This document shows, one piece after another, positions 49,211 to 56,883 of a DNA stretch of 64,000 nt. The translations under genes were made by a program, and so were the position numbers. Positions within the stretch are counted from its first letter, which is position 1, and each line of letters starts with the position of its first letter. The notes under the pieces were generated by a model that was not told the DNA's origin, searched no databases, and worked only from the letters and a program-made list of their open reading frames with translations. Source of the stretch: Streptomyces sp. NBC_00271 (GTDB taxonomy: Bacteria; Actinomycetota; Actinomycetes; Streptomycetales; Streptomycetaceae); assembly GCF_036178845.1 (NCBI RefSeq), contig NZ_CP108070.1:5890001-5954000 (forward strand). The letters run 5' to 3'.

Positions 49211-50370
49211 CGCCGCCCCCTCGTCATCCCGAGCCGCATGGTCGCCACGATCTCCCGCTGCACCTCGCTCACCCCGCCCCCGAACGTGTTGATCTGCGCC
49301 GCCCTGTTCATCCGCTCCAGCTCGCCGTCCCCGAACACACCCGGCGAACCGGAGCGCACCAGCGCCTGCGCACCCACGACTTCCTGACACATTCGGTACG
49401 AAGCGACCGCCGATTCCGTTCCCGCGACCTTCACGCCACTCGCGTCGCCCGGGGCCAGCCGGCCGGCCCCGACATCCCCCACCAAACGCCAGTTGAGCAG
49501 GCGTGATGCCGCCAGCCGGGCATGCACCTCGGCCAGCCGAAAACGCACCCAGGGCTCGTCAACCCGACGCCGCCCGGTCACCGGATCGGGGGTGCGCGCC
49601 GCCCGCAGCGCGGCCGCGTAGAAGTCCTCGGCCTGCATGCCGATCGCGGCGAGGGCGACCCGCTCGTGGTTGAGCTGGTTGGTGATGAGATCCCAGCCGC
49701 CGTTCTCCTCGCCGACGAGGTTCGAGGAGGGGACGCGGATGCCGTCGTAGTACGTGGCCGTGGTGGTCAGCCCGCCCACCGTCTCGATCGGTGTCCACGA
49801 GAAGCCCGGCGCGTCCGTGGGCACGAGGACGATCGAGATGCCCCGGTGCTTGGGCGCGTCGGGGTCGGTACGGCAGGCGAGCCAGATCCAGTCGGCGTGC
49901 TGGGCGTTGGAGGTGAAGATCTTCTGCCCGTCGATCAGCCAGGACTCGCCCTCCCGCACGGCGCGGGTGCGCAGCGAGGCCAGGTCCGTACCCGCCGAGG
50001 GCTCCGAGTACCCGATCGCGAAGACGAGGTCGCCCCTGAGGACGCACGGCAGGAAGTACTCCTTCTGCGCCTCGCTCCCGTACTTCATGAGGGTCGGTCC
50101 GACGGTGTTCAGCGTGACCATCGACACCGGCGCTCCGGCCCGGTACGCCTCGTCGAAGAACACGAACTGCTCGTCGGCTCCGCGCCCTTGGCCCCCGTAC
50201 GCGACGGGCCAGCCGATGCCGAGCAGTCCGTCGGCGCCGATGCGGCGCAGCAGCGCGCGCTGCCTGCCGGGGTCGTCGGCGGGCGGGGGACCGTCGGGCA
50301 TCAGGTCCCGGAAGTACGTACGCAGTTCGGCGCGCAGCCTTTGCTGGCGCTCGGTGGGGGCGAGGTGCAC
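49207..50370 (-). CDS. Acyl-CoA dehydrogenase, FadE29/ChsE2-like
   Basis: The 387-residue protein, the same length as Mtb FadE29, has IGADGLLGIGWPVAYGGQGR, FAIGYSEPSAGTDLASLRTR, LIDGQKIFTSNAQHADWIWL and INTFGGGVSEVQREIVATMR. It is the partner of FadE28 and provides part of the shared active site. GTG 50370 is the first gene of the operon, and a palindromic operator lies about 40 bp upstream, suggesting control by a TetR-type repressor that senses acyl-CoA. Confidence 0.88.
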   Translation of the reverse strand: MHLAPTERQQRLRAELRTYFRDLMPDGPPPADDPGRQRALLRRIGADGLLGIGWPVAYGGQGRGADEQFVFFDEAYRAGAPVSMVTLNTVGPTLMKYGSEAQKEYFLPCVLRGDLVFAIGYSEPSAGTDLASLRTRAVREGESWLIDGQKIFTSNAQHADWIWLACRTDPDAPKHRGISIVLVPTDAPGFSWTPIETVGGLTTTATYYDGIRVPSSNLVGEENGGWDLITNQLNHERVALAAIGMQAEDFYAAALRAARTPDPVTGRRRVDEPWVRFRLAEVHARLAASRLLNWRLVGDVGAGRLAPGDASGVKVAGTESAVASYRMCQEVVGAQALVRSGSPGVFGDGELERMNRAAQINTFGGGVSEVQREIVATMRLGMTRGRR

Positions 50371-50407
50371 GGCGGCGGCCCTCCCGGACCTCGTACGAAC
50401 AAGGTTT

Positions 50408-50424
50408 TCTGACTGTCCGTCAGA
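50408..50424. promoter_or_regulatory. Palindromic operator before the igr-like operon
   Basis: TCTGACTGTCCGTCAGA is a perfect inverted repeat (TCTGAC/GTCAGA, 5-base spacer). It is centred 46 bp before the operon start. Such TGAC-N-GTCA sites are typical of TetR-family repressors; the cognate gene is not adjacent. Confidence 0.7.
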
Positions 50425-50593
50425 TAACGAGGGCTGTCAAGGTCACGACGGGACCGTCGAGGACGGACACGCGAAAACGCCTGCGCGACGGCACCGAAGC
50501 ACCGTCGCACAGACGCGTTACTACCCCACAAAGCACCCCACACGGTGCTTCAAGGCCGGTGAGCCCGTCGAGGTCGGGCGAACCGGCCCCGGC

Positions 50594-50899
50594 TCACCAG
50601 AGGCGGGTGAAGTTGATGACGGTGTGCGACTGGTCGATGGCCGTGAACGCGGAGTTCTTGACCTGAGCCGTGTTGCTGTGGTTCGAGGCCCCGAATCCGA
50701 CCGCTTGCTGCTGTGTGGTCGAGGAGTTGCCGCTGTTGTCGTGTCCGACCCCGCTGCCGCTGACGGTTGCCACGCCCGCGTTCGATCCGTCGTCCGCGAA
50801 AGCGCCGTTGTCCGCCGCGGCGACGCCCGTGAAGAGGGCGGCGGCGAGGGGCAGCGCCGAGACGGCGGCGAGAACACGGGCGGTACGGATGCTTGCCAT
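50594..50899 (-). CDS. nepA: NepA-like spore cell-wall protein
   Basis: The 101-residue precursor has a signal peptide (MASIRTARVLAAVSALPLAA, cleavage at AAA near 28) and a mature part rich in Gly/Asn/Ser/Gln: NGAFADDGSNAGVATVSGSG, STTQQQAVGFGASNHSNTAQ, ending VINFTRLW. This matches NepA, a hydrophilic wall protein needed for spore dormancy whose gene depends on SigN. The composition resembles chaplins but without their paired Cys. ATG 50899 follows TTGGAGGAATTC. The sigN homologue is in this window. Confidence 0.78.
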   Translation of the reverse strand: MASIRTARVLAAVSALPLAAALFTGVAAADNGAFADDGSNAGVATVSGSGVGHDNSGNSSTTQQQAVGFGASNHSNTAQVKNSAFTAIDQSHTVINFTRLW

Positions 50900-51260
50900 G
50901 TGAATTCCTCCAAGAACCGGATGTACGGACCGGCGTGAACCGGGAAGTACTGCTCGTTCCAAGGCGGTTGGCCGACCGCCCCGGCGCTGATCACGACGTC
51001 GCGACTCCAGAGTTGCCCACCGAATCCCCACCGAACCACCCCGGAAGCCGTGATTCGCCCTCAAGCGTGAGTACATGTCGATAAACCCTCTTCATGACAA
51101 GAAACCGCAGATCAGACTGGATCGGACAGCTCGACCCCGGGCGCCCCAAGAGGGGAACCGTTCCGCCACTTTTTGGCCAATCCTCCCCAAATCCCCTTCC
51201 CGGCGCCCCCGCGCACGGCAAGCCCTTCCCTTTTTCGAACACTCGTACGAACATGGATGC

Positions 51261-52181
51261 ATGGCCACCATCGACCGGCAGGCCACGACCCTGGCCCTGG
51301 CCCACGCCCTGTCCGCCGCCGAACGCGGACTCGCGGTGATCCCGCTGTCCCGCACGAAGCTCCCGGCCCTGCGCTCCCCCCACCGCGACGACCCCGATCC
51401 CGACCCGACGTCCCCTCCCTGCCACGGCGCATGCGGCCGCTTCGGACACGGCGTGTACGACGCCTCCACCGACCCCCGCCGCATCCGCGCGCTCTTCGCC
51501 GCCGCGCCCTGGGCGACCGGCTACGGCATCGCCTGCGGCCTCGATCCGCACCGCCTCATCGGCATCGACCTCGACACCAAATCCGGTACGGACTCCTCGG
51601 CCGCCCTGTGCGAACTGGCCCTGCGCCACCTGTTCACGATCCCGGAGACGGTGGTCGTGCTGACCCCGAGCGGCGGCCGCCACCTCTGGCTGACCGGACC
51701 GCCCGACGTGGTCGTCCCCAACTCGGCGAGCCGACTGGCCCCGGGCATCGACATCCGCGGCGCCGGCGGCTACCTGGTCGGCCCCGGCTCCCGCACCGAG
51801 CACGGCGTGTACGCAACGGCCCCGGGCACCGCCCAGTTGGCGCCCGCGCCCTGCCCGCGCGAACTCCTGCGCCTGCTCACGCCCCCGCCCCGCGCGCACC
51901 ACCACGCGCCCCCTGCGACCGGCCAACACGGCCAGGGGCTGGTCCAGTTCGTGCTCGCCGCCCACGAAGGCCAGCGCAACACCCGCCTCTTCTGGGCCGC
52001 CTGCCGCGCCTACGAGAACGGCATCGGCCCGGAACTGACCACCGCCCTCGTCGAGGCCGCCCTCCGCACCGGCCTCACCGAACGCGAGGCCCGCTCGACG
52101 ATCGCCTCGGCGTCCCGGATGACGTTCCCACGCCCCTGGCCACCGGAAAACGGAACGACACCACGAACCGCCCGTCCCTAG
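51261..52181 (+). CDS. Bifunctional DNA primase/polymerase (prim-pol) domain protein
   Basis: The 306-residue protein has the prim-pol core: LALAHALSAAERGLAVIPLS, WATGYGIACGLDPHRLIGID (the acidic L-x-x-ID-L-D), VVLTPSGGRHLWLTGPP, LAPGIDIRGAGGYLVGPGSR. The C-terminal part, QGQRNTRLFWAACRAYENGI-like, is the family's helical tail. These proteins occur in phages and plasmids and also as stand-alone chromosomal genes in Streptomyces; activity here is not known. No helicase partner is adjacent. Confidence 0.83.
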   Translation: MATIDRQATTLALAHALSAAERGLAVIPLSRTKLPALRSPHRDDPDPDPTSPPCHGACGRFGHGVYDASTDPRRIRALFAAAPWATGYGIACGLDPHRLIGIDLDTKSGTDSSAALCELALRHLFTIPETVVVLTPSGGRHLWLTGPPDVVVPNSASRLAPGIDIRGAGGYLVGPGSRTEHGVYATAPGTAQLAPAPCPRELLRLLTPPPRAHHHAPPATGQHGQGLVQFVLAAHEGQRNTRLFWAACRAYENGIGPELTTALVEAALRTGLTEREARSTIASASRMTFPRPWPPENGTTPRTARP

Positions 52182-52191
52182 GCTGCGGGCC

Positions 52192-52623
52192 ATGGCACTG
52201 ACCCGCGTCACCCTCACCTCGGGCAGAACCGTCGAGATATCCGACCTGCGCCTCACCTCGACCTACGGCGGAATGCTCGAGGGCTACCCCTTCAAGCGCT
52301 GGAACGACCGCCTCGTCGACGGCCTGGCCCGGCGTACCGCGGCGGCGTTCCCCAACACCCCGACGCACCTCGTCACACCCCACCGAGACCATCCGGACCT
52401 GCCCGCCCGCGGCTTCGGCCCGGTCGAACTGCTCCCCGCCGTGACCTGCGTCGGCCTCTTCCTTTCCAGCGCGGTCGACCCCGCCGTCGACCCCGTCCTG
52501 CACCGCTCGGCCCTCGCGGTCGCGTGGTTCCAGGCCACCCCCGACATCCCGTCCGGCCACACCGCCGATCCGACCCTGCGCGCCATCCCCTGGGAGGAAG
52601 CCGCCCAGGACTTCGAACTGTGA
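52192..52623 (+). CDS. Conserved hypothetical protein
   Basis: The 143-residue product reads VTLTSGRTVEISDLRLTSTY and GGMLEGYPFKRWNDRLVDGL, with an end EEAAQDFEL. No named domain. Codon use is typical of the region. TAGGCT at 52179-52184 lies seven bases before the ATG with no ribosome site, so it is probably leaderless. It lies ten bases after the primase-like gene on the same strand but has its own promoter. Confidence 0.75.
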   Translation: MALTRVTLTSGRTVEISDLRLTSTYGGMLEGYPFKRWNDRLVDGLARRTAAAFPNTPTHLVTPHRDHPDLPARGFGPVELLPAVTCVGLFLSSAVDPAVDPVLHRSALAVAWFQATPDIPSGHTADPTLRAIPWEEAAQDFEL

Positions 52624-52769
52624 GCCGTCGACGGTGGACGGGATGGGAGCGGGGGAGAGTGGTGGGCCGGAGCGGTGGTTCGGGAGGCCGACCAGTCAGC
52701 CGCTGCGTGGCTTCCCTCGAGCGCTTCAAGCGCCTTCTCTCGAAACCCCGGTAGGCCTAGGCTCGGCTG

Positions 52770-53123
52770 ATGACCTTGGAATGGCACAACGTAATTGTCC
52801 ACTCGGCAGATCCGGAGGCCCTGGGCCAGTGGTGGGCCGAGGCTCTTGGTTGGGTTGTGGTCCACACCTCTGATGTGGAGTTCGCGATCCGCCCGGAGCC
52901 GGATCGCCTGCCGGGGTTGGAGTTCGTCCGGCTTGATGAGAGCAAGAAGGCCAAGAGCCGACTGCATCTCGACTTCGTGCCTGGTGATCAGGACGCCGAG
53001 GTGGCTCGCCTGGAGGCTCTTGGCGCACAGCGTGTCGATATTGGTCAGGGTGACCAGTCCTGGGTTGTCATGGCAGACCCCGAAGGCAACGAGTTCTGTG
53101 TCCTTGGCCAACGACCTCAGTGA
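52770..53123 (+). CDS. VOC (glyoxalase/dioxygenase fold) family protein
   Basis: The 117-residue protein has two beta-alpha-beta-beta-beta modules: LEWHNVIVHSADPEALGQWW, LHLDFVPGDQDAEVARLEAL, VVMADPEGNEFCVLGQRP. The His near residue 6, His in LHLDF and Glu in GNEF are the usual metal positions. The substrate is unknown. TAGGCT at 52758-52763 ends six bases before the ATG (leaderless). Lower third-position GC than neighbours hints at separate history. Confidence 0.85.
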   Translation: MTLEWHNVIVHSADPEALGQWWAEALGWVVVHTSDVEFAIRPEPDRLPGLEFVRLDESKKAKSRLHLDFVPGDQDAEVARLEALGAQRVDIGQGDQSWVVMADPEGNEFCVLGQRPQ

Positions 53124-53219
53124 GAACCCCTGACAGCGCGCATGTCCAGCCTGGCGGGCTTGCCGTTCAGAGACGCGTCAAAGCCGCAACGAGCTGACAT
53201 GTGCTGACGGCCGCTGCCG

Positions 53220-53372
53220 TCAGCACACCAGGGTGTGAACCCCGGCCGCCAGGAAAACAGCTCCCGCGATCCCGAATTGGATCCGCATGATGGTGAGACT
53301 CCACCAGGGCGTTCCGTACCGGGCCCGCAGCCTGAACACCACGTCCGCCCAATCCCACACCCACACGTCCAT
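53220..53372 (-). CDS. 50-residue membrane protein, uncertain
   Basis: ATG 53372 opens MDVWVWDWADVVFRLRARYG, then one hydrophobic segment IQFGIAGAVFLAAGVHTLV that ends the protein, a tail-anchored layout. There is no strong ribosome site. It is divergent from the gene at 53418. Confidence 0.4.
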   Translation of the reverse strand: MDVWVWDWADVVFRLRARYGTPWWSLTIMRIQFGIAGAVFLAAGVHTLVC

Positions 53373-53417
53373 GCGCTCCGCCGACCGCTCCGTACAGGGC
53401 GCGGGGAGAGGGGCGGC

Positions 53418-53744
53418 ATGGTTGATCAGAACTGGGGCGATGGCACCGAGTACCACCGGGCCGTGGGGCGGGCGTCGGTCATGGTGGCGGTCGCCTCGTG
53501 TTGCTCGTTGGTGGCGGTCGGGTTCGTTGTCCTCACTGTCTTCGGCGTGGGCGCCTTCGTGGCTCTCGTGAACGCTCTCAGCAGTTGGGTAACTGACGGG
53601 CAACCACGGTGGTTGACGGACAACGCACATGAGAACGGCCCCCGACCGATTTACCTGGTCAGGGGCCGTTCACCTGCGGTGGGTGTGGGATTTGAACCCA
53701 CGGTGACATCGCTGCCACGACGGTTTTCAAGACCGTTCCCTTAG
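53418..53744 (+). CDS. Small membrane protein, C-terminus probably altered
   Basis: ATG 53418 follows GGGGAGAGGGG, a strong ribosome site, and gives MVDQNWGDGTEYHRAVGRAS plus one or two TM segments (VMVAVASCCSLVAVGFVVLT). The frame then runs through the tRNA-Ser terminator and into the tRNA on the other strand, ending at 53744, so the tail is probably not original. A truncated gene at an integration site is likely. Confidence 0.45.
   Translation: MVDQNWGDGTEYHRAVGRASVMVAVASCCSLVAVGFVVLTVFGVGAFVALVNALSSWVTDGQPRWLTDNAHENGPRPIYLVRGRSPAVGVGFEPTVTSLPRRFSRPFP
53633..53670 (-). terminator. Terminator of tRNA-Ser(UGA)
   Basis: AACGGCCCC (53633-53641) pairs with GGGGCCGTT (53662-53670), with CGACC/TGGTC-type pairing inside. 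It matches the terminator attached to the orphan half at 34139. Confidence 0.88.
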
Positions 53745-53763
53745 GCCGCTCGGGCAACCCACC
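53677..53763 (-). tRNA. tRNA-Ser (anticodon TGA)
   Basis: Acceptor GGTGGGT pairs with ACCCACC, discriminator G, 87 nt, long variable arm. The stem ACGGT/ACCGT encloses CTTGAAA, so the anticodon is TGA. A 3' half of this gene occurs as an orphan at 34073. Confidence 0.97.
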
Positions 53764-54038
53764 TAGGCCCCGCCCACCAGGGTCGGAGCGGCTACAGCCT
53801 ACCCGGCCCCGAGCGTCTCGCGGGGGCATGGTCCACACGGGGTCCACTGGCTCTGTTCCGCGCCCCATGCCCACTGCGCCAATCATCAGCACCCGGTCCG
53901 CGGCCCCAGGCCGACGCGGGTAAGCCGAGGACTGTGCTGGCCTTGTCGGCATCCCCAGAGAGAACGGCCCCGCTGGGCCCTGTGCCCGCGCCCTCCCGCG
54001 ACTCCTTGGAGTAAGAGCTATGCAGCACCAGGGGCAAG

Positions 54039-54380
54039 ATGCTTTTCCGCCCGCTCACTGAGTCCCAAAATGTCTGCAACGCGCTCCACTACGAGGCACC
54101 GGAGATCGCGCGCAGCCTGCTCGCCACCAGGGAAGCCGAGCCGACGCAGGAAGCCGACATCTACGCACTCGGCGCCTCCCTGCTCATCTCCGCCACCGGC
54201 TGGCGGGCCGTCGAGTACGCCGACGACGCTCCGCGCCCCGTACAGAGAGGAGCAGTGGCGAACGGTCGGCGGCGTCCCGTCAAAGCGCCCGGTGAGCTGG
54301 GTGAGCTGATCGACGCGATGCTCAGCCATGCCTCTGAGAACCGGCCGACGATCTACGAGGTGGGCAAGGCCCTGAGCTGA
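54039..54380 (+). pseudogene. Fragment of a serine/threonine protein kinase (C-lobe)
   Basis: The frame gives HYEAPEIARSLLATREAEPT (the APE motif), ADIYALGASLLISATGW (subdomain IX) and ELIDAMLSHASENRPTIYEV (subdomain XI). The N-lobe, the catalytic HRD and the DFG motif are absent. About 110 residues remain of at least 270. Its position beside tRNA-Ser and an integrase remnant indicates element debris. Confidence 0.75.
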
Positions 54381-54404
54381 TCCCGAAGGCCCGGTTTATC
54401 CGGC

Positions 54405-54630
54405 GCCACTCACGCGGCGAAAGCCGACAACAAATGAGAAGCGGGCCCGCAAGGCGACGCGGCCGGTACCGATTCCGCCGGTTCTCGTGAGGCTGGTCCG
54501 CGAGCACGTCCAGGAGTTCGGCACCGGCGAGGATGGCCGGCTGCTTCGTGCGGCTCAGGGCGGCCACCTCCTGTCCAAGGAGTACGGGGAGGCGTGGAAG
54601 GTCGCCCGACTCGCAGTGCCGCTCGACGCG
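54405..54630 (+). pseudogene. Fragment of a tyrosine-recombinase integrase
   Basis: One frame reads ARKATRPVPIPPVLVRLVRE, HVQEFGTGEDGRLLRAAQGG and HLLSKEYGEAWKVAR, a segment typical of the catalytic domain of actinomycete element integrases, between the first Arg and the His-x-x-Arg box. Both catalytic boxes are missing, and the frame then departs from the family. It marks a lost integrative element next to tRNA-Ser(UGA). Confidence 0.75.
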
Positions 54631-54683
54631 CCGGTCCTGATCGCGTGGCGACATATACGCTGCCCAGCGAGGCGATCGCGTTC

Positions 54684-55748
54684 TTACGCACCGGTACCTT
54701 GCGCGCCGGGGCGCTGCTTCTGGGCGTCGACGACGGCCCGCTCCAGCACGGCGGTGTATTCGAGGACCGTGCCAGGCTTGACGTCGTCGGCCTGCTTGAC
54801 CTGGACACCGCGGCTGCCGAGATAGGCGTACGTCTTGCGGTCGAAGATCCACTCGGTGCGATCGCCGCTCTGCTGGTCGACGTGGGCCAGGGCGATGCCC
54901 TCGCGTCCCGCGGCGTCCGTGACATGGTCCACCACCACAACCCCGGGGATCTTGGCCGCGGCCCGGTACAGCGCTGCGTTCAGCTTCGCCGGTGCGAGCT
55001 GCTCCCCCAGCAGGTCGCCGACCGTGGTGAATGCCTCCTGGTCCGGGGAGTTCCCCTGGCCCTTGGTCTCCTTGTAGATCTTCTTCAGCAGGGCGTCCGG
55101 GTCGGTGGGCAGCGTCTTGAGGTAGTCGTAGGAGGGGGCGTTCAAGCTGCTCTCGACGTCGCTGTTGAGGGTGACACCGCCCTTGGGCTGGTACCCGGGC
55201 TCGTCCAGCCAGCCCTGCTTGCCGTCGGGGGAATTCCATGCCTCACGGATATGCAGGGGCTGGACCAAGGTCTTGGACTTGTCTGTGTCGGTGTGCAAGA
55301 CGGAGAGGTAGGAGACCTTGCTCTTGATGTAGATGTACTGGCCCGGGCCGGGTTCGGGCGTCTTGTCGGCCGAGGCGGCGGCGGCGATGTGCTCGACGGT
55401 GGAGGCGAGCTGGGCGGTGCTGCCGGGCTCGATGCGGACGACCGGCGCTTCGACCGGGGGCGGGGTGGCCGCGGTCGTGCGGCTGCCCCCGGAACCGGTC
55501 AGCGCGGTGAAGGCGAAGGCGCCGGCCAGGCCGGCAGCGGTGACCGGGACACCGATCAGCAGGACACGGCGTGCCACGCGGCGGGACGGCGCAGGGGCGG
55601 GTGCAACGGGCTGGATCTCGCGCATCAGGTGCTCCTCGAGAAGCAGGTGACGGTCGAGCGACAGGTGCGGGTCTCCAGGCGCCGGCAGCAACCGGGCCAG
55701 CTCCGCGTGGTCCAGCGACTCCTCACGCCGAGACTTCTTGCGGATCAT
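54684..55748 (-). CDS. CU044_5270 family protein, membrane-anchored partner of a sigma factor
   Basis: The 354-residue protein has a cytoplasmic N-region (residues 1-78) with EESLDHAELARLLPAPGDPH, one TM segment (ARRVLLIGVPVTAAGLAGAF, about 79-100) and an external domain: PGPGQYIYIKSKVSYLSVLH, KTLPTDPDALLKKIYKETKG, VDHVTDAAGREGIALAHVDQ, FDRKTYAYLGSRGVQVKQAD. The family is regularly encoded just after an ECF sigma gene, as here (4-bp ATGA overlap), and probably acts as its membrane regulator. That is inference from context. Confidence 0.85.
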   Translation of the reverse strand: MIRKKSRREESLDHAELARLLPAPGDPHLSLDRHLLLEEHLMREIQPVAPAPAPSRRVARRVLLIGVPVTAAGLAGAFAFTALTGSGGSRTTAATPPPVEAPVVRIEPGSTAQLASTVEHIAAAASADKTPEPGPGQYIYIKSKVSYLSVLHTDTDKSKTLVQPLHIREAWNSPDGKQGWLDEPGYQPKGGVTLNSDVESSLNAPSYDYLKTLPTDPDALLKKIYKETKGQGNSPDQEAFTTVGDLLGEQLAPAKLNAALYRAAAKIPGVVVVDHVTDAAGREGIALAHVDQQSGDRTEWIFDRKTYAYLGSRGVQVKQADDVKPGTVLEYTAVLERAVVDAQKQRPGAQGTGA

Positions 55749-56389
55749 TCGGACCTCTCCTCGTACGACTCGTGTGACCGGGCCGCAGAAGTGCGGCCGC
55801 CCTGTACTTGTCCGTTGCGCGGTAGCGGTTCCCTGCGTTTCCTCAGTTCTTCGTCGGCCAGCTTGCTCAGTCGTTTGCGGGCGCGGGACAGGCGGGAGCG
55901 CACGGTGCCGACCGGGACGCCGAGCACGGCCGCCGCCTCCGCGTAGCCGAGCCCGGACCACACACAGAGCGTGAAGACCTCGCGCTCGCTCCGGCGCAGC
56001 TTCTTCAGCACCCGCTGGGCGGCAGCCAGTTGGTCGGCATCGGCTATGCGGCCGACGAGTTCGTCGGCGAAGTCCGGGACCGTTTCCTTGGCCGGCAGGC
56101 GCTCCAGGGCCCGCTGGTGGCGGCGCGCAGCGCGGGTGGTGTTGCGCAGTACGTTCACGGCGATGCCCATCAACCAGGGGCGCGGACTGTCGCCCTCGTC
56201 CCGCAGCTTGACGCGCAGCCGCCACGCCTCCAAGAAGGTCAGCGAGACGATGTCCTCGGCGACGGTCCAGTCCCCGGTCACGCGCACCGCGTGCCGGTGG
56301 ACCAGTCGGGCGTGGTCACGGAAGAGCTCGCGGAACGCCTCGGGGTCGCCTGCCCGTATCCGGGTGTGCAATGAGTAGTCCACGTCCAT
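55745..56389 (-). CDS. ECF-type RNA polymerase sigma factor
   Basis: The 214-residue protein has region 2 (RAGDPEAFRELFRDHARLVH, DWTVAEDIVSLTFLEAWRLR) and region 4 (LKKLRRSEREVFTLCVWSGL, GYAEAAAVLGVPVGTVRSRL). ATG 56389 (MDVDYSLHTR) is chosen to match family starts; a longer frame to 56716 is Arg/Pro/Gly-rich and not conserved. It is coupled to the CU044_5270 gene. Confidence 0.9.
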   Translation of the reverse strand: MDVDYSLHTRIRAGDPEAFRELFRDHARLVHRHAVRVTGDWTVAEDIVSLTFLEAWRLRVKLRDEGDSPRPWLMGIAVNVLRNTTRAARRHQRALERLPAKETVPDFADELVGRIADADQLAAAQRVLKKLRRSEREVFTLCVWSGLGYAEAAAVLGVPVGTVRSRLSRARKRLSKLADEELRKRREPLPRNGQVQGGRTSAARSHESYEERSE

Positions 56390-56756
56390 CCTTGTCCACA
56401 CGGCAGGGCAGGTTCCCGTGGCGTGCGTCACACGGTCAGGAGACATGGGGCTCCGCGGCCAGGCTCGCACACCACGGCCGCCATCTCCGTGGGCTGAGCC
56501 ACATCTCGGGCGGCAGCGAGTACCGGGCGGCACGGGAGGCCAGGTCCGGGCGACGATGCCGTCCAGGTGATGACTCGCGGGTCCTGATGACCCGCGGGTC
56601 CCGGCGCCCCTGGGACGGTTCACACCTCGGACCAGGCAAGGCCGCTGAGCAGCGGATTCGCGGACCTGGTCCGCCGGTTCCTGGTCCACGCCTGGTCCAC
56701 ACGCGCTGACGCACAACGCGACCGGGCCAGATCAAGGTGAGACAGGCGCCATACAG
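56390..56756. other. Intergenic region upstream of the ECF sigma gene
   Basis: No gene is supported in this stretch. The minus strand is open but of low complexity. No clear promoter motif could be recognised. Confidence 0.4.
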
Positions 56757-56787
56757 ATGGGGTGCCACTCACTGAGTGACACCCCAT
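56757..56787. terminator. Hairpin after the HtrA gene
   Basis: ATGGGGTG (56757-56764) pairs with CACCCCAT (56780-56787), and ACTCA/TGAGT pairs inside. It lies about 97 bp beyond the protease stop. Confidence 0.7.
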
Positions 56788-56883
56788 CCGACCAGCACGT
56801 CCATGAACTGCGGCGGTGGCCGCTCGGGCAACCCGCCCCGCGACACCGGCGATCGTCGGTGGCGCGGGGACAAGACCGACCGG

